Positions 52,322 through 60,972 of a stretch of DNA of 64,000 bases are shown piece by piece. The notes under the pieces are model-generated. The model did not search any database and was not told where the DNA came from. It saw nothing but the letters and a program-made list of their open reading frames with translations. This DNA comes from Streptomyces caniscabiei (GTDB lineage: Bacteria; Actinomycetota; Actinomycetes; Streptomycetales; Streptomycetaceae). Made by a program: the position numbers and the translations under genes. The stretch covers positions 186,001 to 250,000 of the forward strand of contig NZ_JABXWI010000005.1 of the NCBI RefSeq assembly GCF_014930365.1, in the 5' to 3' direction. The stretch's first letter is position 1; every line of letters starts with the position of its first letter.

Positions 52322-55126
52322 TCACACGCGCGTCGCGACGGCCGTCGCGGCCTCCTCGGGCGGGGTCAGCGGCAGCCGCACGCTCAGCGTCGTCCCGCCG
52401 CCGGGCGGGCTGGTGACCGTCAACCTGCCGCCGATCGCTTCCACCCGGTCGATGAGCCCGATCAGTCCCGATCCCTTGTCGGGTTCGGCTCCCCCGACGC
52501 CGTCGTCCCGGATGAGCAGCTCCAGCACGCCCGCGCGTTCCTCCGCCGCGACCGTCACCACGCTCGCGCGCGCGTGCTTGACGGCGTTGGTGAGGCTCTC
52601 GGAGGTGACGTAGTACGCGGCCACCTCGACCTGTTCCGGGAAGCGGGTGCGGGCGAACCCGAGGTCGAGCTCCACGGGGACGGCGGAGCGGCGGGCCAGG
52701 GTACGCAGGGCGGGGCCCAGGCCGCCCTTGGAGAGGATGGAGGGGTGGATGCCCCGGGCGACCTGGAGCAGGTCCTGGAAGGCGTCGTCGAGACCCTTGG
52801 CCAGATGGTCCAGCTGCCGGGCGAGCTCGGAGGAGGGGTCGTCCACCAGGGTCTCCGTCATCCGCAGCTCCAGCTGGAGGGAGACCAGGCGCTGCTGGAC
52901 GCCGTCGTGCAGATCGCGTTCGATGCGGCGCCGCGAGGCGTCCCCGGCGGCGACCACGCGCGCGCGTGAGGCGGTCAGCTGGTCGCGGCTGTCGGCGTTG
53001 GCGATCGCGGTGGCGATCAGCGCGGTGAAGTCGGCGAGCCGGGACTCGGCACCGCCGGGCAGCGGATCGGTCAGCGAGGCCGCCACGACCACCCCCCAGA
53101 TCCGGCCGTCGACGACGATGGGGGCGCCCACGGCGGTCTCCGACCGGACCACGCACCGGGTCCGGGCCACCTCGTCGATGGTCCTGGCGGCCGCCTCCCG
53201 GCGGGTCAGGCAGGCGGCTTCGACTTCGTCCACGCGCGCGTGCGCGACCCCGAGGACCTTGACGCCGCCGTCGGGCTCGTACCGGATGACGGCCGAGGCC
53301 GTGCCCAGCAGCGACGCGACCTCCTCCGCCACCGTCGCGAACACCTCGGCCGGCGGCACCCCGCGCGCGACCGCGGTGGCGACCCGGCGCAGCGCGGCCT
53401 GTTCGAGCGCGGCCCGGCGGCTCTCGGTCACATCGCGGGCGGCGGCGTAGATGAGGCCCTCCTCGTGGACCGACCGGGCGCTCCACTGGAGCCAGCGTTC
53501 GGTGCCGTCGGGCCGGAGGTACCGGTTCTCGAACTCGGCGACCTCGGCGCCGCTCGCCAGCAGCGCGACGGCCGCCCGGGTGCTCTCCCGGTCGTCCTCG
53601 TGGACGAAGTCGAGGAACGGCCGGGAGGTCAGGGTCCGGACCGGATAGCCCAGGGTGCGTTCGAAGGCCGGGTTGACGCGCTTGAAGTAGCCGTCGACGC
53701 CGCTGATGCAGAGCAGGTCCAGGGAGAGGTTGAAGATGCCCTCCAGTTCCCGTTCCGCCCGCCGGCGCCGGCCGTGGGCCGCGGCGAAGGACGCCATCGT
53801 GCCGTTCATGCCGCCCAGCAGCTGGGCCCAGGTGCCGTCGAAGGAGTCGACGTCGGCGCGGTGTCCGAGCCGGCCCGCGTCGATCGCGGTGTTCATGTCC
53901 CGGATCTCGCCCGCCAGCCGCTCGCTGGTCACCCGCAGCTCGCGGAACGTGTCGGCGACGTCGCCGAGTTCGTCGCGCCCCGCGTAGCGGATGTCGTACG
54001 AGAGGTCGCCGTCCGAGAGGGCGCGGGCGCCCTCGGAGACCTCGCCGAGGGGGCGGGTGATCGAGCGGCACAGGGCGAGCGCGAGGAAGGTGACGAGGGC
54101 CAGGACGACGAGGCAGATCGTCAGTTCGATGAAGGTGCGGGTGCTGGTGGTGCGCAGGTCCCGGTGCGCGGTGTCGTCCAGTTGCCTGGCGGCCCGGTCG
54201 CGGATGCCGCGCAGGGCGTCGGTGTAGTCCTCGGACTCGCCTAGCCAGTCGGCGTACGAGGGCCAGTCGGCGGGCTGGGGATCGGGGTCGGCGACCAGGT
54301 CGCGGGCCGCGCGGACCGCGCGTCCGGGGGCCTGGAACCTCGCGGCGTGCAGTTCGGCCTTCAGCTCGTCCGAAGCGGTCTGCTGGAACGCCCTGAGCTG
54401 GGCCTTCTCCAGTTCGGTCCAGCGGCCCGCGGCGGTGGCGTGTCCGTCGCCGGGCGCGTGGAAGAGGATGGCGAGCTCCGCGCGTTCGCTCTCGGCGGCG
54501 GCGACGGCCCGCAGCATCGCGATGTGGGCGTCCGCCGCCCGGCCCGCGGCCCGGGTGGGCCGCCCGGATTCGAGGTCGGCGACGATGTCGAGCACCTTGT
54601 TCTCGATCGCCTCGTACCGCTGGGCGACGGTCGGCGCCTCCAGGGACCCGGTGCCCGTCTGGACCCTGAGGGCGTGCAGCTGGCGGCGCACGGAGTCGAG
54701 GATCCCGGCGTCGTCGGACTCCGTGCGGCCGACGGTCTCCTCGAAGGCCCGGCGCAGCGCGTGGTCGGTGGCCCGCTGGGCCTCGGTCCGCTCGCGCAGG
54801 GCGTCCGGTGCGGCACTCAGCCGGGCTTCCACCGCGGCGATCCGCTCCCGGGCGACGGCGTCGGAGACCTCGCTGATCTCGAAGGACACCTCGATCGCGG
54901 TGTCGAAGTCGCGCAGGGTGCGGGCCTCACGCCCCTGGTCGACGGCGGCGAACGCCGTGACGGCCAGCAGGACGGTGACCGGCAGCAGGACGAGCAGCGT
55001 CAGCTTGGGACCGACGCGCAGCCGGGACAGGAACGGGACGGTGTCCACGGCCGCGGCGCGGCGGGGCGCCGGCTTCGTCTCGGGGCGCGGCGCGGGGGCC
55101 GGTCGGCTGGGCGGTGGGCGGAGCAC
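52322..55126 (-). CDS. Multidomain sensor histidine kinase (NIT-HAMP-PAS-GAF-HisKA_3)
   Basis: The 934-aa protein has TM1 at about residues 40-62 and TM2 at about 333-355, which enclose a 270-residue helical sensor region like nitrate/nitrite-sensing NIT domains. A HAMP linker (ITRPLGEVSEGARALSDGDL), a PAS domain (NLSLDLLCISGVDGYFKRVN), a GAF-type domain and a HisKA_3 module (IERDLHDGVQQRLVSLQ, phospho-His in LHDG) follow, then an ATPase domain with DGVGG and GLIGLIDRVEAIGG. It likely phosphorylates the LuxR-type regulator downstream. Two binding-protein genes lie directly upstream (9-nt gap), suggesting that a bound ligand is reported to the sensor domain. Confidence 0.92.
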   Translation of the reverse strand: MLRPPPSRPAPAPRPETKPAPRRAAAVDTVPFLSRLRVGPKLTLLVLLPVTVLLAVTAFAAVDQGREARTLRDFDTAIEVSFEISEVSDAVARERIAAVEARLSAAPDALRERTEAQRATDHALRRAFEETVGRTESDDAGILDSVRRQLHALRVQTGTGSLEAPTVAQRYEAIENKVLDIVADLESGRPTRAAGRAADAHIAMLRAVAAAESERAELAILFHAPGDGHATAAGRWTELEKAQLRAFQQTASDELKAELHAARFQAPGRAVRAARDLVADPDPQPADWPSYADWLGESEDYTDALRGIRDRAARQLDDTAHRDLRTTSTRTFIELTICLVVLALVTFLALALCRSITRPLGEVSEGARALSDGDLSYDIRYAGRDELGDVADTFRELRVTSERLAGEIRDMNTAIDAGRLGHRADVDSFDGTWAQLLGGMNGTMASFAAAHGRRRRAERELEGIFNLSLDLLCISGVDGYFKRVNPAFERTLGYPVRTLTSRPFLDFVHEDDRESTRAAVALLASGAEVAEFENRYLRPDGTERWLQWSARSVHEEGLIYAAARDVTESRRAALEQAALRRVATAVARGVPPAEVFATVAEEVASLLGTASAVIRYEPDGGVKVLGVAHARVDEVEAACLTRREAAARTIDEVARTRCVVRSETAVGAPIVVDGRIWGVVVAASLTDPLPGGAESRLADFTALIATAIANADSRDQLTASRARVVAAGDASRRRIERDLHDGVQQRLVSLQLELRMTETLVDDPSSELARQLDHLAKGLDDAFQDLLQVARGIHPSILSKGGLGPALRTLARRSAVPVELDLGFARTRFPEQVEVAAYYVTSESLTNAVKHARASVVTVAAEERAGVLELLIRDDGVGGAEPDKGSGLIGLIDRVEAIGGRLTVTSPPGGGTTLSVRLPLTPPEEAATAVATRV

Positions 55127-55135
55127 GGCGGGGCC

Positions 55136-56539
55136 TCACGGACCGGTCGGGGGGTAGTGACCGTGGTCCGCCAGATCCTTGTCGACGGCGCGCACCGCCT
55201 CGTCGAGGGCGGGCCGTACCGCCGCTCCCTTCATGATCTTCGCGAACGCCTCGGCGAAGGCGTCGGTGATCGCCGGGTAGGCGGGGGTCTGCGGCCGGGG
55301 GCGGGCGGCGCCGCCCCGCAGCTGCTCTATGTAGAGGCGCGCGGGCCCGCCCTCGGCGAACGCGTCGGTGCGTTCGACGGCGGTGCCGGTGGCGGGGATG
55401 GCGCCGTTGACGTCGGTCATCCGCAGGACTTCGTCGGGGCGCAGCAGGAAGGACAGGAAACGCCAGACCGCGTCGCCGTCGGCCGCGCCCGCGGGCACGC
55501 CCCACTGCCAGGAGCCCATCCCGGTGGCGCTGCCCGTGCCGAAGTCGGGCAGCGGCACGATCGCCACGTCGCCGGGGTGGGCCTCGGTGTAGCGCCCGTA
55601 CCACCAGTGGCCGGTCCAGGAGACGGGACTGCGGTCCTTCTGGAAGGCCTCGGCGTCCTTGTTCTCGTCCACGTATCCCGCCTTCACCCAGCCCTGCAGC
55701 GTCGTCAGCGCCTCGACCGTCCGCGGCCCGTTGAGCACTCCGTCGGCCGTCCGGTAGGTGGAGCGTTCGATCAGGTCGCCGCCCGCCGACCAGACGGCCG
55801 GCGCGAAGCCGTACGTCCCCCATTCCGTGCCGGCCCACGGCAGCTGGAGGTCGAGGGGCCTGTCGTAGCCCAGGGCGCGCAGTTTCTTCAGGATGCCGGT
55901 GAACTCGTCGGCGGTCCAGGCGTCGTCGACGCCCTTCGGGACGCGTACGCCCGCTTCCTTCAGCACCGACGGCCGTACGTACAGGCCGAGTCCGGAGTCG
56001 AACGTGCCGAGGCCCCACAGCCGGCCGCGGTAGGTGCCCTGTTCGAGGACGGACGGGAGCAGGTCCGCGCGCAGGGCCTCCGGGACGCAGGAGTCGATGG
56101 GCCTGAGATGGCCGGCCCAGGCGTGGCTGAACAGCTTCGGGGCGTCGAAGTCGAGCAGGTCGGGCAGTTCCCCGTCGGCGGCGGCCGCGCGGACGAGGTC
56201 CTCGTAGTCGCCCTCCGGGACGTCGACCAGACGGACCGTCACCTCGTCCTGGGCGGTGTTGAACGCCTCGACCTGGGCGCGTACGGCGTCCAGTTCACCG
56301 CGCGCGGACGGTTCGTGGAACCACATCGTGATCTGCGCGGGGGCGTCGATCCGTCCGTCGCAGGTCGCGTCGGCGGCCCGCCGCGGGCGCTCGCCGTCGT
56401 CATCGCCCGCCTCGCAGCCCCCGAGCAGCAGGGTCATGCAGAGCGCGAGCGCCGCCCGGGCGCGAAGGGGCGTCCGCCGGACGCGGAGGCGTCCGGTCGT
56501 CCGGGGAGCGCTCCGCCGGGGCCGGGCGGCGCGGGTCAC
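55136..56539 (-). CDS. Extracellular solute-binding lipoprotein A
   Basis: The 467-aa precursor has an Arg-rich N-terminus, a hydrophobic segment and the lipobox LLLGGC (lipid-attached Cys near residue 42). The rest is a two-lobe ABC-type substrate-binding fold (ITMWFHEPSARGELDAVRAQ, LDFDAPKLFSHAWAGHLRPID, GSWQWGVPAG). It is a paralogue of the adjacent protein B and shares a 64-bp identical DNA tract with it. No permease or ATPase gene lies nearby. It precedes the kinase gene by 9 nt, so it may be a sensor partner instead of a transporter subunit. Ligand unknown; sugars are common for this family. Confidence 0.88.
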   Translation of the reverse strand: MTRAARPRRSAPRTTGRLRVRRTPLRARAALALCMTLLLGGCEAGDDDGERPRRAADATCDGRIDAPAQITMWFHEPSARGELDAVRAQVEAFNTAQDEVTVRLVDVPEGDYEDLVRAAAADGELPDLLDFDAPKLFSHAWAGHLRPIDSCVPEALRADLLPSVLEQGTYRGRLWGLGTFDSGLGLYVRPSVLKEAGVRVPKGVDDAWTADEFTGILKKLRALGYDRPLDLQLPWAGTEWGTYGFAPAVWSAGGDLIERSTYRTADGVLNGPRTVEALTTLQGWVKAGYVDENKDAEAFQKDRSPVSWTGHWWYGRYTEAHPGDVAIVPLPDFGTGSATGMGSWQWGVPAGAADGDAVWRFLSFLLRPDEVLRMTDVNGAIPATGTAVERTDAFAEGGPARLYIEQLRGGAARPRPQTPAYPAITDAFAEAFAKIMKGAAVRPALDEAVRAVDKDLADHGHYPPTGP

Positions 56540-57930
56540 GGACCGCTCTTCGGGTAACCGTCGTGGGCGGCGAGATCCTGGTCGATGGCCTCGACCGCGT
56601 CATCCAACGTCTTCTCGACGGGTGCTCCGGAGAAGACGATGTCGGCGACGGCGTGCGAGAAGGCGACGGTGACCGCCGGGTACGCCGGGGTCTGCGGCCT
56701 GGGCCGGGCGACACCGCCGCGCAGCTGCTCGATGAACAGCCGCTCCGCGCCGTCCTCGTCGTACAGCGGGGAGAGCTTCACGGCTCCCTCGGTGCCGGGG
56801 ATCGCGCCGTTGGCCTCGCTCATCCGGGCCACCTGCCCGGGTCGCAGCAGGTACTCCAGGAAGCGCCACACCGCGTCGCCGTCGGCGTCCCCGGAGGGGA
56901 TGCCCCACTGCCAGGAGCCCATGCCGGTGACGGTGCCCGTGCCGAAGTCGGGCAGCGGCACGATCGCCACGTCGCCCGGGTGCGCCTCGCTGAACTCCCC
57001 GTACTTCCAGTGCCCCATCCAGGAGATGGGCGTGCGGCCCTTCACGAAGGCGCTCTTGTCCTTCTCCCGGTCCCTGTCGACGTAGCCCTCCTCCACCCAG
57101 CGCTGCATGGTGGTGAGCGCCTCGACGGACTCGGGGCTGTTGAGGAACCCGTCGGCCGTGCGGAACTCCACGGGGTCGATGAGGTCGCCGCCGGCGGACC
57201 ACACGGCGGGTGCGAAGGCGTAGGTGTTCCACTCGTCGGCGGTCCTGGAGTCGATGAAGTTCAGGTCGAGCGGTGCCTCGTAGCCCGCCTCGCGCAGGGT
57301 GCGCAGGATCCCGGTCAGCTCGTCGGCGGTCCAGGCGTCGTCGACGCCCTTCGGGATGCGCACGCCCGCTTCCTTCAGCACCGACGGCCGTACGTACAGG
57401 CCGAGTCCGGAGTCGAACGTGCCGACCCCCCACAGCCGGCCGTCGTAGGTGCCCTGTTCCCGGACGGAGGGCAGCAGGTCCTTCCTGGTCCTCTCGGGGA
57501 CGCAGGAGTCGATCGGCCTGAGCGTGCCGGACCAGGCGTAGCTGTAGAGGTTCGGGCCGTCGAAGTCGAGCAGGTCCGGCAGATCGCCGCTGGCCGCCGC
57601 GGACAGCACCAGCTCGGTGTACGGGCGCTGCTCGGGCAGGGTGACCAGCTCGACCCGTACCTGCTCCTGGGCTCCGTTGAACTCCTTGACCTGGCGCTGG
57701 AGCGTGGTCTGCTCGCCGCTCTGGCCCGCGTGGAACCACATCGTGATGTGGGCGGTTCCGTCGATCCGGCCGTCGCAGGTCGTGTCGCCCGCCGCCTTGT
57801 TCTCCTCGTCCACCCGGCCGTCGCCGTCGCCGGAGCCACATCCGGCCAGGAGCAGCGCGACAGCCGCCACGCCCGACATCAGGGCACGGCGGACAGGACG
57901 TTTTCCGAGGTCCCGGCATTGCGTGTTCAT
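56536..57930 (-). CDS. Extracellular solute-binding lipoprotein B
   Basis: The 464-aa precursor has the signal MSGVAAVALLLAGCGSG with lipobox LLAGC and the same two-lobe fold as protein A, with long matching stretches such as SGLGLYVRPSVLKEAGVR and GDVAIVPLPDFGTG. I use the ATG at 57930; an upstream in-frame start lacks support. The stop overlaps gene A by 4 nt. It is the first gene of the apparent B-A-kinase operon and is divergent from the receiver-only regulator. No transport partners are encoded nearby. Confidence 0.88.
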   Translation of the reverse strand: MNTQCRDLGKRPVRRALMSGVAAVALLLAGCGSGDGDGRVDEENKAAGDTTCDGRIDGTAHITMWFHAGQSGEQTTLQRQVKEFNGAQEQVRVELVTLPEQRPYTELVLSAAASGDLPDLLDFDGPNLYSYAWSGTLRPIDSCVPERTRKDLLPSVREQGTYDGRLWGVGTFDSGLGLYVRPSVLKEAGVRIPKGVDDAWTADELTGILRTLREAGYEAPLDLNFIDSRTADEWNTYAFAPAVWSAGGDLIDPVEFRTADGFLNSPESVEALTTMQRWVEEGYVDRDREKDKSAFVKGRTPISWMGHWKYGEFSEAHPGDVAIVPLPDFGTGTVTGMGSWQWGIPSGDADGDAVWRFLEYLLRPGQVARMSEANGAIPGTEGAVKLSPLYDEDGAERLFIEQLRGGVARPRPQTPAYPAVTVAFSHAVADIVFSGAPVEKTLDDAVEAIDQDLAAHDGYPKSGP

Positions 57931-58083
57931 CGCACACCCCCACTCGACCGGACGGCACGGCCCCCAGGGCGACGACATGCTACTCCTCGTGTCGCGTGCG
58001 ATTCCCTGAGTGAGGTGAACCCCTCGATCCGGCACAGGACTTCAGCACATTCCCGCTGACGGGTGTCCGGCGGCGACGACACT

Positions 58084-58099
58084 TTACGGCTAGCCGGAA
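58084..58099. promoter_or_regulatory. Shared palindromic box TTACGGCTAGCCGGAA, copy 2
   Basis: Exact copy of the box at 52078-52093, 34 bp upstream of the receiver-only gene and 153 bp upstream of the lipoprotein B start, so it can serve both divergent genes. Confidence 0.7.
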
Positions 58100-58133
58100 T
58101 GTATGCACCTGACCCCCTTGGAAGGCTGTGCCC

Positions 58134-58508
58134 ATGTCCATGCGCTGTCTCATCGTCGATGACAGTGCCCGGTTCCTGGAGGCCGCCCGTACGCTGCTGG
58201 AGCACGACGGCGTGCACGTCGTCGGTGTGGCGTCCACGGGCGCCGAGGCACTGGCACGGGCCGGGGAACTGGCCCCGGATCTGGTCCTGCTGGACATCGA
58301 CCTCGACGGCGAGAGCGGACTGGAGCTCGCGCCGAGGCTCGCGCGCACCGCTGCCCCCGTCATCGTGCTGATCTCCACGCACGCGCCGGACGACGTCCAG
58401 GAACTCGTGGCGACCACTCCCGCCCGGGGTTTTCTGCACAAGTCGAAGCTCTCGGGACAGGCGCTGCGGGCCCTGTCGGGGCCCGATCGCGGGGCGTCGG
58501 AGCATTGA
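58134..58508 (+). CDS. Receiver-only response regulator
   Basis: The 124-aa protein is a single receiver domain with DD (9-10), phospho-acceptor D54 in LVLLDIDLDG, a Ser in IVLIST and K in FLHKSK near residue 103. It ends shortly after the last helix, so there is no DNA-binding domain. I use the ATG at 58134, with GGAAGG eight bases upstream; a GTG at 58128 would add two residues. It may act as a phosphate sink or a protein-protein switch for the divergent kinase. Its promoter has the same box as the LuxR-type regulator. Confidence 0.9.
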   Translation: MSMRCLIVDDSARFLEAARTLLEHDGVHVVGVASTGAEALARAGELAPDLVLLDIDLDGESGLELAPRLARTAAPVIVLISTHAPDDVQELVATTPARGFLHKSKLSGQALRALSGPDRGASEH

Positions 58509-58736
58509 GGAACCCGGCGACGGTGTCCGGCCATGTCACGCGGCAGGTGTTGTCGGGACCTGACCGACACGCTTCAATGCGGAGGAACTCGGAGCGAGGA
58601 ACGCGGCCGTACGGATGTGAAGGCGGACGGCCGCCCAGGGTTCCTGGAGCCCCGAGCGTCCGCCGGGCGCCCGATCGGCACGCGCGGTCCCGAGCACGCG
58701 TCGCGCACTCGTCATCGTCTACGGAAAGGTCCCTGC

Positions 58737-59720
58737 ATGCGGCACGCCACAGAGCACGCGGACGTCGCGGCGGTCACGGACGTCGCAGCCGTCGCGGACG
58801 TCGCCACGGCGGAGCTGGAGTCGGTCCTGCGGGGCGGCCCCTTCCATGTCGCCCTGCGCGCCGCGATCGCCGCCCGCGGGCTGCCGCTGCAGCGCGTGCA
58901 GCACCATCTGACGCGCCACGGGGTCAAGGTCGGTGTCACCAGCCTCAGTTACTGGCAGCAGGGCGCCCGGCGTCCGCAGCGTCCCGAGTCGCTGCGGGCG
59001 GTGCGGGCCCTGGAGGAGATCCTGCAACTGCCGGACGAGTCGCTGATCCGGCTGCTCGCGCGGGCCGACGAGCAGTCCGGTCCGCAGCGCCCCGCCGGCC
59101 GCTCGTACCGCTCGGTGGTGGAGGCCTCCGGCGTTCTCCGGCGGCTCCTCGCCGAGCTGGACGTGCCGCTCGACGGCGGGGTGCACACCGTCGGCCACCA
59201 CGAGCGGGTCCGGATCGGGGCCCGTCGCGAGCTGCTCGGCCGCGAGTCCCAGCAGATCGTGCGCGCCCACAGGGACGGGGTGGACCGCTATGTGGCCGTC
59301 CACCACGGCGATCCGGGCTGCGCGCCGGAGCGGACGGCCGTCCGTGCCCTGGAGAACTGCCGCAGCGGACGCGTGCGCTGGGACCCGGACACCGGTGTCC
59401 TGGTCGCCGAGCTCCTCTTCGACACGCGGCTGCGCAGCGGCGACACCCACCTCTTCCGCTACGGCTTCGACGACGGCACGGGCGGTGTCTGCACCGAGTA
59501 CGTCCGCGCCTTCCGCTCCACCGGCGGCCAGTACGCCCTCCAGGTCCGGTTCGACGACCGTGCCCTGCCCCTGCGCTGCCACCGTTTCAGCCAGCACTCC
59601 GCCGCGGCCCCGCGCGGCGGCCGGCAGAACCTCGCCCTGAGCGGCCTCCACCGCACGGTGCACCTCGTCGAACCCCGGGCGCGGACGGGGATCGTGGGCA
59701 TCGGCTGGGAGTGGGAGTGA
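58737..59720 (+). CDS. HTH-domain protein of unknown function
   Basis: The 327-aa protein has an Xre-like helix-turn-helix stretch at about residues 30-100: ALRAAIAARGLPLQRVQHHL and then VGVTSLSYWQQGARRPQRPES. The N-terminus repeats DVAAV-type units (ADVAAVTDVAAVADVATAEL). The C-terminal 200 residues look like a beta-rich domain and I do not recognise them. GGAAAGG lies seven bases before the ATG; an earlier in-frame start (58533) lacks a ribosome site. The 228-nt gap before it belongs to no clear gene. Probably a regulator, but the target is unknown. Confidence 0.72.
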   Translation: MRHATEHADVAAVTDVAAVADVATAELESVLRGGPFHVALRAAIAARGLPLQRVQHHLTRHGVKVGVTSLSYWQQGARRPQRPESLRAVRALEEILQLPDESLIRLLARADEQSGPQRPAGRSYRSVVEASGVLRRLLAELDVPLDGGVHTVGHHERVRIGARRELLGRESQQIVRAHRDGVDRYVAVHHGDPGCAPERTAVRALENCRSGRVRWDPDTGVLVAELLFDTRLRSGDTHLFRYGFDDGTGGVCTEYVRAFRSTGGQYALQVRFDDRALPLRCHRFSQHSAAAPRGGRQNLALSGLHRTVHLVEPRARTGIVGIGWEWE

Positions 59721-59910
59721 GCGGCCGGGCCGAGCCGGGGGCTGAGCGGCCGGCCGGGGACTGAGCCGCCGGGCCGGGGTCTTGGCCGCCGGAGTCCGAG
59801 GGCCGGGGAGCACGGCCGGCGGTGGGGTCGGCGCCGGGGCGGGCGCCGTCGCGGGGCGTACGCCTTTGCGGTACGTTCCGGGCCGAGAGCCCCCAGAAAG
59901 GATCCGTCCC

Positions 59911-60852
59911 GTGATCGTCGTCGCCGGTGAAGCCCTGATCGACCTCGTGCCGCAGGGTGCGGGCGCGCTCGTGGATCTGCGGCCGGCTCGCGGCGGCGGC
60001 CCCTACAACACGGCCGTGGCGCTCGGCCGTCTCGGCTCTCCCACCGCCTTCTGCTCCCGGGTGTCGTACGACGTCCACGGGGAGGCCCTGCTCACCGGTC
60101 TGCGCGAGGCCGGTGTGGACGTGGCCGCCGTGCAGCGGGGCTCCGAACCCACGACCCTCGCCCTGGCCTCGGTCGGCACGGACGGCTCGGCCCGGTACTC
60201 CTTCTACGTCGAGGGCAGCGCCGACCGCCTGTTCGAGACGCCCGGCCGGCTTCCCGAGGGTACCCGGGCCGTCTCCTTCGGCACCTGCTCGCTGGTCCTG
60301 GAGCCCGGCGCGAGCGCGTACGAGAAGCTGCTGCACACGACCGCCGCCCAGGGGGTGTTCACCGCCCTCGACCCCAACGTCCGGCCGGGTCTGATCCCGG
60401 ACGCGGACGCCTACCGGGCGCGTTTTCGGAGCTGGTTGCCCTCGGTGTCGTTGCTCAAGCTCTCCGAGGAGGACGCGCGGTGGCTGGGCGGCACCCCCCG
60501 TCTGTGGCTGGACTCCGGCCCGGCCGCCGTCGTGGTCACGCACGGCGGCGACGGGCTGACCGTCCACACCCGGGCCGGCGGGGAGCACTCCGTACCGGGC
60601 GAGAAGGTCGACGTCGTCGACACCATCGGCGCCGGTGACACCGTCAACGCGGCCCTCCTGCACGGCCTGGCGGTCCGGGACGCGCTCTCCGGCGCGGCCC
60701 TCGCCGCCCTGGGCGCCGAGGACTGGACCCGGCTGCTGCGCTTCGCGGCCCGCGCGGCGGCGATCACCTGCTCCCGCGCGGGCGCGGAACCCCCGTACGC
60801 GGCGGAGGTGGGCGAGCCGCGGCTCCACTCCCCCGCGGTGCGGGAGGGCTGA
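59911..60852 (+). CDS. PfkB-family carbohydrate kinase (fructokinase-like)
   Basis: The 313-aa kinase has the N-terminal VIVVAGEALIDLVP with the GGGPYNTAVALGRLG motif near residue 29 and the C-terminal PfkB signature VDTIGAGDTVNAALLHG, with the catalytic Asp in GAGD. It phosphorylates a sugar, perhaps fructose. The GTG at 59911 has AGAAAGGA eight to nine bases upstream; the longer frame from 59782 is Gly/Ala-rich and not convincing. It converges with uvrA across a 13-bp hairpin. Confidence 0.9.
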   Translation: MIVVAGEALIDLVPQGAGALVDLRPARGGGPYNTAVALGRLGSPTAFCSRVSYDVHGEALLTGLREAGVDVAAVQRGSEPTTLALASVGTDGSARYSFYVEGSADRLFETPGRLPEGTRAVSFGTCSLVLEPGASAYEKLLHTTAAQGVFTALDPNVRPGLIPDADAYRARFRSWLPSVSLLKLSEEDARWLGGTPRLWLDSGPAAVVVTHGGDGLTVHTRAGGEHSVPGEKVDVVDTIGAGDTVNAALLHGLAVRDALSGAALAALGAEDWTRLLRFAARAAAITCSRAGAEPPYAAEVGEPRLHSPAVREG

Positions 60853-60900
60853 CGCGAGTTCCGCTGACGCCGGGCGGGTGCGGCCGGCGAGTGAACGGGC

Positions 60901-60932
60901 GGCGGCCCGTGGGGAGGTTCCCACGGGCCGCC
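60901..60932. terminator. Bidirectional terminator between the PfkB gene and uvrA
   Basis: Perfect 13-bp arms (60901-60913 and 60920-60932) with a 6-nt loop between convergent genes. Confidence 0.85.
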
Positions 60933-60972
60933 GTGTTCTTCCCGGTGCGACAGCGCGCGCCGCTCGGACGCC

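Noticed and set aside
58505-59764. Alternative frame over the HTH protein gene
   Set aside because: The product is very Arg/Pro-rich and has no domain; the other frame has a good ribosome site and an HTH-like region.
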